A stretch of 64,000 bases of DNA from Candidatus Schekmanbacteria bacterium (GTDB taxonomy: Bacteria; Schekmanbacteria; GWA2-38-11; J061), in NCBI GenBank assembly GCA_016219965.1, contig JACRJM010000002.1:174233-238232 (forward strand), given 5' to 3'. Below, one piece after another: positions 10,416-19,825 of the stretch. Positions within the stretch are counted from its first letter, which is position 1, and each line of letters begins with the position of its first letter. Made by a program: the position numbers and the translations under genes. The notes beneath the pieces were generated by a model. That model did not search any database and was not told the DNA's origin. It was given only the letters and a program-made list of their open reading frames with translations.

Positions 10416-10489
10416 GGTGGGCGAAGGGGCTCGAACCCTCGACGACTGGAGCCACAGTCCAGTGCTCTGCCAACTGAGCTACGCCCACC
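10416..10489 (-). tRNA. tRNA-His (anticodon GTG)
   Basis: Acceptor GTGGGCG/CGCCCAC with discriminator C at 10416 and a genome-encoded G at position -1 (10489), both hallmarks of tRNA-His. Anticodon stem CTGGA/TCCAG with loop CTGTGGC gives GTG. Confidence 0.96.
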
Positions 10490-10602
10490 ATGAGTCATAA
10501 CAAATTCAGGGGGATTATTTAAATTAAACAATCCCTGATGTCAAGTTTCTTTGGCGTAGTGATATCAAAATTAGGATAGCTCTTGTAAAAAACTATATCA
10601 AA

Positions 10603-10675
10603 TGCGCCTGGCAGGAGTCGAACCTGCGGCCTACGGATTAGAAGTCCGTTGCTCTATCCTCTGAGCTACAGGCGC
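10603..10675 (-). tRNA. tRNA-Arg (anticodon TCT)
   Basis: Acceptor GCGCCTG/CAGGCGC, discriminator A, T arm GCAGG-TTCGACT-CCTGC, anticodon stem ACGGA/TCCGT around loop CTTCTAA giving TCT (reads AGA). Third gene of the minus-strand array. Confidence 0.95.
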
Positions 10676-10735
10676 AAACAACGATTGCTGTTACAGCCAG
10701 TATGACGTACAAGTGGCTTGTAATATATAAGAAAA

Positions 10736-10809
10736 TCGGGGCGAGAGGATTTGAACCTCCGGCCCCCTGCTCCCAAGGCAGGTGCGCTACCAAACTGCGC
10801 TACGCCCCG
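10736..10809 (-). tRNA. tRNA-Pro (anticodon TGG)
   Basis: Acceptor CGGGGCG/CGCCCCG, discriminator A, anticodon stem CCTGC/GCAGG around CTTGGGA giving TGG, T arm GGAGG-TTCAAAT-CCTCT. It is first in the array. A weak TTGCCA with a T/A-rich -10 lies upstream at about 10822-10851. Confidence 0.95.
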
Positions 10810-10948
10810 ATAAAATGTGTCTTTTTATCTCAATTATTGTTAAAATGGCAAGCACAAAAAAAATAGAGAGAAAGAGTATCATGTTTTTTTAAATTCTGTA
10901 TAATGTCGCACATTTTTAAATATTGCCTTTAAACTGGTGTTTTAAAGA

Positions 10949-12943
10949 ATGCAGACAAATGATAAAATGTCGCTGCTTCAGCGAATTAAAACTCTACTGA
11001 TCGGTAGTGCCAGAAGCCCTTATGACACTTCAGTCTTTCACAAACTTTCACTGATTGCTTTTTTTGCATGGGTTGGTTTAGGTGCAGATGGTCTATCGTC
11101 GTCAGCTTACGGCCCTGAAGAAGCTTTCCTTGCTTTAAAGGGACACACATATCTTGCATTTTTCATAGCACTTGGGACAGCAGTTACCATTTTCATTATA
11201 AGTGCAAGCTATTCACAGATAATTGAGCTTTTCCCAACCGGAGGTGGAGGATATCTTGTGGCAAGCAAACTCCTATCTCCGACCTTCGGCATGATTTCAG
11301 GGTGCGCATTGCTTGTCGATTATGTCCTAACAATTACTATTTCCATTGCCAGCGGTGCAGATGCCATCTTCAGTTTCCTGCCTCCTGAATGGGCTTCGAG
11401 GAAGATAATTCTTGCTGTTATAGGTGTAATAATACTTATACTTCTCAACCTGCGCGGTGTTAAAGAGTCTGTACTTCCGATGGTCCCGATTTTCATGCTT
11501 TTTGTCGTTACTCACTTGTTTGGGATAATATACGGTATTGTTATTCATCTCATGGATTTCCCTCATGTCTTTAATGAAACAATGCAAGAGGTCCAGAGGT
11601 CTCACTCTGAACTGGGGCTTCTAGGGATGATTATACTCTTGCTTCGGGCTTACAGTATGGGAGCAGGAACATATACCGGAATAGAAGCAGTCAGCAACGG
11701 GCTTCCAATATTGCGGGAACCAAGGGTGCAAACTGCAAAACGAACAATGCATTATATGGCTGCCTCGCTTGCTTTCACTGTTTTCGGGCTAATGACCTGT
11801 TATGTACTTTTCAAAGTTGATTTCCAGCAGGGCAAAACATTGAATGCTGTCCTTTTTCAAAATATGACTGCAGGATGGAATGGCTCATCAGCACAGATTT
11901 TTATTTTCTTAACTCTCTTTTCCGAAGCTGCGATTCTTTTTATAGCTGCACAGACTGGTTTTCTGGATGGTCCGAGAGTGCTTTCAAATATGGCGCTCGA
12001 CAGGTGGCTGCCAACCAGATTTGCCATGCTCAGCGACCGCTTTGTAACACAAAACGGGATACTGATCATGGGAGGAGCAGCAGGCATAATGATGCTCCTT
12101 ACCGGCGGTTCAGTGAGGTTCCTTATAGTCCTTTACAGTATCAATGTGTTCCTCACTTTTTTTCTTTCGCAGTTGGGTATGGTGCGGCACTGGTGGGCTT
12201 CGCGCTTAACGGTTGAGAAGTGGAAGAAAAAGCTTCTGGTAAATGGTGTAGGGCTCATTCTCACTACATTTATACTTGTATCTGTTACTGCCATTAAATT
12301 CGATGAAGGTGGTTGGATAACAATTATCGTAACAGGATCACTGGTTTTACTGGCAGTTGTAATAAAACGACATTACAATAGCACGGGGGTTCTTCTCCGC
12401 AGACTTGAAAACCTTGTAGAAATCGTTGAAAGTACGACTGCTGAATCATTTGAAGATGGAAAGATCCAGGAGCACCCTGACCCTGAAGGGAAGACAGCGG
12501 TACTGCTTGTGAATGGTTTTGGAGGGCTTGGACTTCACACTCTTTTTGCCATAATCCGTTTATTTGGGAAATCATTTAAAAACTTTATTTTCCTTCAGGT
12601 AGGAGTCATTGATGCTGGAAACTTTAAAGGTTCAACCGAGATTGAGCATCTCCAGCAGGCAGCAAAAAATGAAGTGGACCGCTATGTAGATTACATGAAA
12701 AAGCATGGTTATTATGCTGAAGGATTTTCCTCTATAGGTATAGATATAGTTGATGAAGTAGAAAAAATAACACCTGGAATCCTCGAACGTTTTCCTAACT
12801 CTGTATTCTTTGGCGGGCAACTTGTATTTCCCGAAGAGTCATTCATTACGCGTTTCCTTCATAACTATACAGTTTTTACCATACAGAGGAAATTTTATCA
12901 TGACGGCATTCCTTTTATAATACTTCCAATCAAGGTTATCTGA
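10949..12943 (+). CDS. APC-superfamily permease, possibly KimA-like potassium transporter
   Basis: A 664-residue integral membrane protein with about 12 hydrophobic segments (residues ~30-490) and a soluble C-terminal domain of some 170 residues. The opening GLGADGLSSSAYGPEEAFLAL matches the APC family subgroup that includes KimA-type K+/H+ symporters, where an SSxAYG motif is conserved; the next block PTGGGGYLVASKLLSP fits too. Other members carry amino acids, so the substrate stays open. No good ribosome site precedes the ATG, although TATAAT lies at 10899-10904. An RCK potassium channel 4 kb downstream is weak contextual support for a role in K+ homeostasis. Confidence 0.8.
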   Translation: MQTNDKMSLLQRIKTLLIGSARSPYDTSVFHKLSLIAFFAWVGLGADGLSSSAYGPEEAFLALKGHTYLAFFIALGTAVTIFIISASYSQIIELFPTGGGGYLVASKLLSPTFGMISGCALLVDYVLTITISIASGADAIFSFLPPEWASRKIILAVIGVIILILLNLRGVKESVLPMVPIFMLFVVTHLFGIIYGIVIHLMDFPHVFNETMQEVQRSHSELGLLGMIILLLRAYSMGAGTYTGIEAVSNGLPILREPRVQTAKRTMHYMAASLAFTVFGLMTCYVLFKVDFQQGKTLNAVLFQNMTAGWNGSSAQIFIFLTLFSEAAILFIAAQTGFLDGPRVLSNMALDRWLPTRFAMLSDRFVTQNGILIMGGAAGIMMLLTGGSVRFLIVLYSINVFLTFFLSQLGMVRHWWASRLTVEKWKKKLLVNGVGLILTTFILVSVTAIKFDEGGWITIIVTGSLVLLAVVIKRHYNSTGVLLRRLENLVEIVESTTAESFEDGKIQEHPDPEGKTAVLLVNGFGGLGLHTLFAIIRLFGKSFKNFIFLQVGVIDAGNFKGSTEIEHLQQAAKNEVDRYVDYMKKHGYYAEGFSSIGIDIVDEVEKITPGILERFPNSVFFGGQLVFPEESFITRFLHNYTVFTIQRKFYHDGIPFIILPIKVI

Positions 12944-13103
12944 GGGTTCTCTCTGATATATCCCAGGGAAACATATTTTCCTCATCTTGCTATATAGAAA
13001 TTCTAAAGATAAACTTTAATGTAAGACTATTAGAGTCCGATTTTCAATATTAGTTATAACAGGTTGAATTATTTCTCTTTAAACATAGGGTTTAATATCT
13101 AAT

Positions 13104-15680
13104 ATGTACAAGAAAAACTTGAAAAATATAGTTGAAGAAATAAATGACACTCAAGATAACCCTGAACTATTGAAAAATGGCATAGAAGATATGGAAAATA
13201 ATCTGTTGGGAACTGAAGATAGCTATCGCAAATTGTTGGAAGTTGCCAGCGATGCTATTTTTGTCGCTGATGCTGAGACCGGGATAATAATTTACGTTAA
13301 TAAAAAAGGTGAAGAGCTTCTTGGGAGGAGTGCCACTGAGATAATAGGTCTGCACCAGACAAAGCTTCATCCAGACGGCAGTGATGAGATATATAAGAAT
13401 TTTTTTGCCGAAGCTGTTAACAAGGGGGAAACTTCTCCTCATCTATTATATATATGCCATAGAGACGGAAGAAATATCCCTGTTGAGTCTACGTCACGCC
13501 TTACTGATATTAATGGAAAGAAGGTTATAATAGGAATTTTTCGTGATATCACTGAACGCAAGAGCGCTGAGGAAATTCTTATACGCTCCCGCCGGGAATT
13601 AGGGATAGAAACTGAGGAAAGAACGCTTGAGCTTGCGAAAGCAATAAAATTTCTCCAGACTGAAGTAGAGTTGCATAGGCATGCTAAGAATGTTATTGAA
13701 CAGTTGAGACACAGAAATGAACTGATATTGAATTCTGCCGGTGAAGGAATTTGCGGTTTGGATAGTGAACAAAAGGTGATATTCATTAATCCTGCCGGAG
13801 CAAAGATGCTGGGGTGGCAGGTTGAAGAGATAATAGGTCAAAGTTTGCATACGCTTATCCATAACACAAAAAGTGATGGGACAGATTGCGAGGCAGATGA
13901 GTGCCCAAATCTCAAAACATTAAAAGACGGAATACCCTATTGCAGATCTGATGAAGTTTTCTGGAGAAAGGATGGAAGCTCATTTCCTGTTGCTTACATA
14001 AGCACACCGATTATAGAAAGTGAAAAAATAACAGGTGTGGTTATAACCTTCAGGGATATTACTGAGCAAAAAAGGGCTGAAGATGAAGTTCTCCGCCAGT
14101 CTGCACGTACAGCGGTTCTGGCACGTGTTGCATCCCGTCTTAACTCACAGCTTGATCTTAATGAGGTTCTTCAGATGGTATGTAAGGAAACTACGAGTGC
14201 TCTTAATGTGGACGCTGCGGTAGTGCTCCTTTATGATGAAAACCATAAAGTTCTTTCCTATGCCGCTGATTTTGGATTATCATCTGATTTTGGCAAAGTT
14301 ATGAAACCTGTTCCCCGGGCCCTTTTCGATAACTTTGCGGAAGAAAAATCAATTATAGTTATTCCCGATATCCAGGTTGTTTCAGGTTTAGTAAATGAGG
14401 AATTATATAAATCTATGAATTGTCGTACCATTATTACAGCGAGAATGGAAAATGAAAATAAACTTATTGGCCTTCTATACACTACTACGATTGGAGAGAA
14501 AAAATATTTTGATGAATATGAACAAGCTTTGCTTAAAGGGCTGGCAGATGAGGCTGCTCTGGCCATTACGAATGCGATTCTTTTTAAGAATGCAAATGAC
14601 CGCCTTGAACAGTTAAGGGCTCTTCATGAAATTGACAAAGCCATTACATCAAGTCTTGATATAGAAGTTATGTTAAATATTCTGCTTGAGCAAGCTACAT
14701 TACAGCTTCATGTTGATGCTGCATCTATATGGCTTCTTGATGAGAATTCACAAAGCCTGGAATGTGCGGCTGTAAAAGGATTTCGTTTAACATCTATACC
14801 CAAAATGAAGTTAAAGCTTGGCATGGGTGTAGCTGGACAATGTGCGCTTGAACGGAAGATTGTTAGCATCAGCGATCTCGGCAGCAGCAAATCTTCAGTG
14901 ATGCCAATGCTCCAAAAAGAACAATTTGTCTCTTCCTATGCTGTTCCTCTTATTAGCAAGGGAAGTGTCAAAGGCGTACTTGAAGTATTCCACCGTTCTA
15001 ACATTGATGATACACCAGAATGGCTCGCTTTTTTTGAAACACTGGCAGAGCAGGCTGCTATCGTTATTGATAACGCATCCATGATAGAGGAATTGCAGGT
15101 TTCCAACGCAGAGCTATCCCTTGCTTATGATACCACTCTTGTTGGCTGGTCCCATGCACTTGATTTGCGTGACAGGGAAACAGAAGGACATTCAAGGCGT
15201 GTTACTGAGATTACAGTCCGGTTAGCAGAAATTATGGGAATAAGCATGGAGAAAATGGTCCATATCCGCCGTGGCGCGCTTCTTCATGATATAGGGAAGA
15301 TGGGAGTTCCTGATAGTATTCTTCTCAAGCCTGACAAGCTGACTGATGAAGAATGGAAAATAATGCGCAAGCATCCAATCTATGCCTATGAAATTCTTTC
15401 ACCGATTGCATTTCTTCGTCCGGCTCTGGACATACCGTACTGCCATCATGAAAAATGGGATGGGACCGGTTATCCGCGGGGGCTTAGAGGTGAGCAGATT
15501 CCGTTGCCTGCAAGGATATTTGCAGTTGTAGATATATGGGATGCACTAAGATCTGACCGTCCATATCGTTCTGCCTGGGAAGAAGACAAAGTCCGTGAGT
15601 ATTTACATTCCATTGCCGGTACACATTTAGACTCGGTAGTAGTTGAGAAGTTCCTTCAGATGGATTTCAAAGTAAAATAA
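13104..15680 (+). CDS. PAS-PAS-GAF-GAF-HD-GYP signalling protein
   Basis: Probable cyclic-di-GMP phosphodiesterase with four sensory domains in 858 residues. PAS 1 is at about 35-150 and PAS 2 at about 205-330, each ending in a PAC-like TFRDITE/GIFRDITE segment. GAF domains cover about 350-495 and 515-665. The C-terminal HD-GYP domain (about 690-855) has HSRRVTE, the metal motif LLHDIGKMGVPD and the signature HHEKWDGTGYP, so the active site looks complete. There is no transmembrane segment, so it should sense cytoplasmic signals. No Shine-Dalgarno precedes the ATG. It is followed closely by the IMPase-family gene. Confidence 0.92.
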   Translation: MYKKNLKNIVEEINDTQDNPELLKNGIEDMENNLLGTEDSYRKLLEVASDAIFVADAETGIIIYVNKKGEELLGRSATEIIGLHQTKLHPDGSDEIYKNFFAEAVNKGETSPHLLYICHRDGRNIPVESTSRLTDINGKKVIIGIFRDITERKSAEEILIRSRRELGIETEERTLELAKAIKFLQTEVELHRHAKNVIEQLRHRNELILNSAGEGICGLDSEQKVIFINPAGAKMLGWQVEEIIGQSLHTLIHNTKSDGTDCEADECPNLKTLKDGIPYCRSDEVFWRKDGSSFPVAYISTPIIESEKITGVVITFRDITEQKRAEDEVLRQSARTAVLARVASRLNSQLDLNEVLQMVCKETTSALNVDAAVVLLYDENHKVLSYAADFGLSSDFGKVMKPVPRALFDNFAEEKSIIVIPDIQVVSGLVNEELYKSMNCRTIITARMENENKLIGLLYTTTIGEKKYFDEYEQALLKGLADEAALAITNAILFKNANDRLEQLRALHEIDKAITSSLDIEVMLNILLEQATLQLHVDAASIWLLDENSQSLECAAVKGFRLTSIPKMKLKLGMGVAGQCALERKIVSISDLGSSKSSVMPMLQKEQFVSSYAVPLISKGSVKGVLEVFHRSNIDDTPEWLAFFETLAEQAAIVIDNASMIEELQVSNAELSLAYDTTLVGWSHALDLRDRETEGHSRRVTEITVRLAEIMGISMEKMVHIRRGALLHDIGKMGVPDSILLKPDKLTDEEWKIMRKHPIYAYEILSPIAFLRPALDIPYCHHEKWDGTGYPRGLRGEQIPLPARIFAVVDIWDALRSDRPYRSAWEEDKVREYLHSIAGTHLDSVVVEKFLQMDFKVK

Positions 15681-15776
15681 CCTATCTTGACATTCCAGGC
15701 AAATATAAAGTAGAGATTGATTCAAGAATATATTGATGTGTTATATTTTTCGCCCGGACAGAAAAATAATTTACTG

Positions 15777-16607
15777 ATGGATTCCATGGATAAAAATTTT
15801 ACAGACAGCCTGCTTAACCTCGCTGTAGATGCCGCAAAAGAAGCTGGAGCCGTACTGAGAGAACAGTTTGGAAAAACCCATGATATTAAATTCAAGAGAG
15901 AGATTGATGTTGTAACAGAGTCTGACCTTTTGGCAGAAAAGATAATAATTGAGAAAATCAAATCTAAATTTCCCTCTCACTCTATTCTTACAGAAGAAGC
16001 AGGCAGTATTGATGGTTCGAATGATGTGTGCTGGGTTATAGATCCTCTCGACGGGACAACTAATTTTTCTCATGATTTTCCGGTTTTTTCTGTTTCCATA
16101 GGTATTGAGGTTGAAGGTGTTGTTATAGCGGGTGCTGTTTATCATCCCATGCTTCACGAGCTTTTTACGGCAAAAAAGGGAGAAGGGGCATATTTGAACG
16201 GCAAAAAAATAAAGGTCTCAAATATTAGCAGCATAGGTAAAGCCCTTCTTTCAACCGGGTTTCCCTATGATGTTCACTATTCTGCTGAAAATAATCTGAA
16301 TTACTTTAGTGCATTTACTCTTAAAGCCCAGGCAATAAGACGTGCCGGTTCAGCCGCACTTGATCTCTGCTATGTGGCTTGTGGAAGATTCGATGGATTC
16401 TGGGAGATGAAACTCAGCCCCTGGGATACTGCCGCCGGAGGGCTTATTGTGCTTGAAAGCGGCGGCAAGATGACTGATTTTAAGAACAACTCATTTAATA
16501 TCCGCGAAAAGGAAGTCCTTGCGACTAACGGTTTAATTCACAACGAAATGCTTGAGACTATTGCTAAGGCAGGGGAGCAGTGTCAAACTCCTCGTAAAAT
16601 CTCCTGA
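15777..16607 (+). CDS. Inositol monophosphatase family enzyme
   Basis: Metal-dependent sugar-phosphate phosphatase of the SuhB/IMPase/FBPase-IV/CysQ superfamily, about 276 residues. Metal-site motifs are intact: the Glu of LTEEAGS, WVIDPLDGTTNF and the C-terminal WDTAAGGLIVLESGG. The start is uncertain. An ATG at 15777 gives a family-like N-terminus, an alternative ATG is at 15786, and an in-frame TTG occurs at 15717; none has a strong ribosome site. Its 3' end overlaps the convergent potassium-channel gene by 44 bp. Possible substrates include inositol-1-phosphate, fructose-1,6-bisphosphate and adenosine bisphosphate. Confidence 0.9.
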   Translation: MDSMDKNFTDSLLNLAVDAAKEAGAVLREQFGKTHDIKFKREIDVVTESDLLAEKIIIEKIKSKFPSHSILTEEAGSIDGSNDVCWVIDPLDGTTNFSHDFPVFSVSIGIEVEGVVIAGAVYHPMLHELFTAKKGEGAYLNGKKIKVSNISSIGKALLSTGFPYDVHYSAENNLNYFSAFTLKAQAIRRAGSAALDLCYVACGRFDGFWEMKLSPWDTAAGGLIVLESGGKMTDFKNNSFNIREKEVLATNGLIHNEMLETIAKAGEQCQTPRKIS

Positions 16608-18246
16608 GAGCTCTTTCAGTCCCAACAGTTACAAGAACATCAGTATAACACAGTTCTAAATCCGGAATAAGATCAAGGAGTATTGTTCCGCTGTGTTCTA
16701 TCCCTATTATTGTGCATCTGGTTTTTTCCCTGATTCCTGTGTCGCGAAGTGCATGACCAGCAAGCTTAGAGGATTTTACAACGAATCTTGCGACATTCAG
16801 TTTTTCGAATTCGAGTTTCCCCTTTCCTGTCACAAGACTTGCAAGCATTATTCCAGATATCATTGGAAGAGCTACTACATAGTTTGCACCAGCCTTGTAG
16901 AACTTATCAATGTTGGTAAGGATATTGCACCTGGTTATTATATATGCGTCAGGGTTAAGATTCCTGGCTACAAGCGTTGTGTATAGCGAATTGGCGTCAT
17001 CATTGAGACAAATCAGGACTACCGATGCATTTTCTATCCCTGCTTTTTTGAGAATCCCGTCATCAGAAGCATTACCGACAAATAAATTTCCTATTTCAAA
17101 TTCCTGTCTGTCAACAATCGCGACATTCTCGGGTATATGGGAAAGATATTTATAGATCTCCTGTCCCACATTGCCAAACCCCACTATTATAACTTTTCCA
17201 GATTTGTTGTCAGAATATCCTTGAGCAGAAAGTGAAAGATGTCTTAGTTCTTCAATTTCTTTTTCTGTTCCGATTGCAAGTAAGATGGAAGATGGCTCTA
17301 TCATAGTGTCCGAATGAAGTTCGGTTGCAAATTTCCCATTGGCCCAGATTCCTATTATCTTTGCCCCGCTTACATTGCCTATTGCTGCCTCTGAAAGAGA
17401 TTTCCGGGCTATGGAGGAGTCTTTATGTACCAGTATTTCCGTAATATGGAGGTTTGCAGGAATATGCAGAGCCTTTGACAGATCCAGTGCAATGGGGAAC
17501 GCGGTTTTGTATGCCATTCTTGCGCCTAGCTCATGTTTTGGGCAGGCAATCTTTGCTGCTCCGGCATATTCGAGGTATCTTGAATTTTCAGGATTCTCTA
17601 CAGTTGCTATAATCGGAAGATCGCACAACTGCCTTGCAGTCAGTATAATGCTTGCATTTTCCTCATCTTTTGACATTACAAGAATGCACCGTGCAGATGA
17701 GATTCCTGCATTTTTCAATGCCTGAGAAGAGTTTGGATCTCCCTGAATGCTTGTTATTCCCTGCTCTAAAAGATTGAAACACGTTTCCCGATCCTTTTCG
17801 ATTACTATGTATGGGAAGCCGTTAATTTCAAGTTCCTCAATCAGAAAATTTACCGCCTCAGAATATCTGCAAATGATTACATGATCCTTTATGTCTTCAG
17901 AGGCTTTATGCGGCGGTTCAGTGCTCATCTTTCTTTGAAGCCATGGCACAAAAAAAATAGGGATCGTCATGAATATCATAAGCACCCCGGAAACCTGAAG
18001 AATAATGGCAAAAATGTTCATCACCGGATGATAAAATGGCAGAAGACCGCCGTATCCGGTTGTTGTCATGCTTTCTATTATGAATTCAAAGGATCTGAAA
18101 AAATCTATTTCTTTATGCTCCAGATTGCTGTAGAGATACTCAAAAAGTAGAGAGTAAAAAAGAATCAGCCCTGCGAGAGAGAAAAAATATTTTCTCCCCC
18201 TTGACTTGAATGCATTTTTTATTATGTCAAATTTCTTTATATCCAT
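16564..18246 (-). CDS. Potassium channel with two RCK (TrkA) units
   Basis: A 560-residue K+ channel subunit. Two membrane helices (about 20-40 and 70-100) flank a pore loop with TTTGYGG, a variant of the TVGYG selectivity filter. The cytoplasmic part holds two tandem TrkA-N/TrkA-C units (about 118-330 and 350-555). The first opens HVIICRYSE, lacking a clear GxGxxG nucleotide motif. The second opens VIIVGFGNVGQE, with a full Rossmann glycine motif. Nucleotide (NAD(H) or ATP/ADP) or cyclic-di-AMP gating would be typical. Convergent overlap with the IMPase gene. Confidence 0.9.
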   Translation of the reverse strand: MDIKKFDIIKNAFKSRGRKYFFSLAGLILFYSLLFEYLYSNLEHKEIDFFRSFEFIIESMTTTGYGGLLPFYHPVMNIFAIILQVSGVLMIFMTIPIFFVPWLQRKMSTEPPHKASEDIKDHVIICRYSEAVNFLIEELEINGFPYIVIEKDRETCFNLLEQGITSIQGDPNSSQALKNAGISSARCILVMSKDEENASIILTARQLCDLPIIATVENPENSRYLEYAGAAKIACPKHELGARMAYKTAFPIALDLSKALHIPANLHITEILVHKDSSIARKSLSEAAIGNVSGAKIIGIWANGKFATELHSDTMIEPSSILLAIGTEKEIEELRHLSLSAQGYSDNKSGKVIIVGFGNVGQEIYKYLSHIPENVAIVDRQEFEIGNLFVGNASDDGILKKAGIENASVVLICLNDDANSLYTTLVARNLNPDAYIITRCNILTNIDKFYKAGANYVVALPMISGIMLASLVTGKGKLEFEKLNVARFVVKSSKLAGHALRDTGIREKTRCTIIGIEHSGTILLDLIPDLELCYTDVLVTVGTERALRRFYEEFDTAPLP

Positions 18247-18377
18247 TATTTTTTTATTTTATTAGAAGAGGAGTAATAATTACAACTTAATATGCCATTG
18301 AATTTGCATACAGATGTTGGAGGAGAAGACGCTGCGCATAGAATATAGAAACTTTAAAAAAGCAAAAAACCTATTTT

Positions 18378-19691
18378 ATGGATATAGATAAAGAAAAAGA
18401 AACAGGAAAAACAGTACTGAATGTCTCATCAGAAGCAGTAGGAGATGAAATAACAACTGGCAACTTTAAAGAAGATGTTAAGTTTAGCGGAGCATTCTCT
18501 GCGCTTAAGCACAGAAACTACCGTCTCTTCTTTACAGGGCAGACAATTTCCATTACCGGGACCTGGATGCAGAATGTTGCCCAGTCGTGGCTTGTATATG
18601 CATTAACGAGTTCTCCTCTTTATCTGGGTATTGTGAATTTTGCAGCTTCCATTCCAACATTATTATTGTCTCCTTCAGCAGGAGTAATTGCAGACCGTGT
18701 ACCAAAACGGATGATGTTGGTTATGACGCAGATTTCATCAATGCTTCTTGCATTTGTCCTTGCCACTGATGTTTTTATCGGAACTGTACGTCCCTGGCAC
18801 ATAGTGGTGCTTTCATTTTTCTTTGGAGCTGTAAATTCCTTTGATGCACCTACGCGGCAGGCCTTTGTAGTTGAAATGGTAGAACGTGAAGACATGGCAA
18901 ATGCAATTGCGCTTAATGCTGTTATATTCAATACCGGACGCGTTATAGGGCCGACGTTAGCAGGAATAGGCCTTGCACTTCTCGGGCCGGGATGGTGTTT
19001 TTCCATTAACGGACTGAGTTTCATACCTGTAATTATTGGACTTATGATGATGAAGGTCAGGCCTTATGTCGGAGCGGCAACAAAGGACTCTCCACTCAAG
19101 CAGTTAAAGGAAGGGTTATCCTATATACGTCATAACAAAACAATTTTAACACTCCTCATGCTTGTTGCGGTTTCTAATCTGTTTGCTTTCAGCTATGCAA
19201 CACTTTTGCCTGCTTTTGCAAAAGATGTATTGCATAAAGGTCCATCAGGACTTGGGATAATGAGCGCATCTTCCGGTTTTGGAGCACTTATGGGTGCATT
19301 GATGATCGCATGGTTTGGGCATTCAAAGCGGAGAGGGATGATCCTCACATTCGGGAATCTTTTCTTTCCTCTTATGATAATCCTTTTTGCGGTGTCGAGG
19401 ATTTTTTATATTTCCTGTCTGCTTTTAGTTGCTGTGGGGTGGGGTTTCATGCTCCAGAATACGACTATTAATACATTGATTCAAACCATAGTGCCTGATG
19501 AATTGCGCGGCAGGGTTATGAGTATTTATACTCTTTTTTTCCTCGGCCTCTTTCCTCTCGGATCATTGATGGCAGGAGCTGTTGCAGAACATGTCAGTAT
19601 TCCTGCCGGTGCAGAGTTTGGTGCAGTTATAGCACTTGCCTTCGGATTATTTCTTTTCTGGCGAGCGCCCTATTTGCGGAAACTTGCCTGA
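18378..19691 (+). CDS. MFS transporter, EntS/DHA3-like
   Basis: A 437-residue major facilitator with about 12 transmembrane helices after a 40-residue soluble N-terminus. FSALKHRNYRLFFTGQTIS and the loop motif GVIADRVPKRMM are typical of the MFS_3 (enterobactin exporter-like) group, usually drug or small-molecule efflux. It is divergent from the potassium channel. A long nested inverted repeat follows its stop codon. The substrate cannot be assigned. Confidence 0.88.
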   Translation: MDIDKEKETGKTVLNVSSEAVGDEITTGNFKEDVKFSGAFSALKHRNYRLFFTGQTISITGTWMQNVAQSWLVYALTSSPLYLGIVNFAASIPTLLLSPSAGVIADRVPKRMMLVMTQISSMLLAFVLATDVFIGTVRPWHIVVLSFFFGAVNSFDAPTRQAFVVEMVEREDMANAIALNAVIFNTGRVIGPTLAGIGLALLGPGWCFSINGLSFIPVIIGLMMMKVRPYVGAATKDSPLKQLKEGLSYIRHNKTILTLLMLVAVSNLFAFSYATLLPAFAKDVLHKGPSGLGIMSASSGFGALMGALMIAWFGHSKRRGMILTFGNLFFPLMIILFAVSRIFYISCLLLVAVGWGFMLQNTTINTLIQTIVPDELRGRVMSIYTLFFLGLFPLGSLMAGAVAEHVSIPAGAEFGAVIALAFGLFLFWRAPYLRKLA

Positions 19692-19720
19692 TTATTTCTG
19701 GTAATTAAAAAGGTGTTTGA

Positions 19721-19806
19721 GGGAACTCCTCTCTATTTTATTTGGGTGTAGCAGTTGCAGCATTATTTTTTTTGGATGTATGCTGCGTAAATAAAAAGGA
19801 GTTCCC
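19721..19806. repeat. Nested inverted repeats between convergent genes
   Basis: GGGAACTCCT at 19721-19730 is perfectly inverted at 19797-19806. Inside, GCAGCAT (19757-19763) is inverted at 19780-19786. The MFS gene and the porin converge here, so this may be a two-way transcription barrier or a decayed small element. Confidence 0.6.
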
Positions 19807-19825
19807 CTTTGCACTTTTATTTAAT

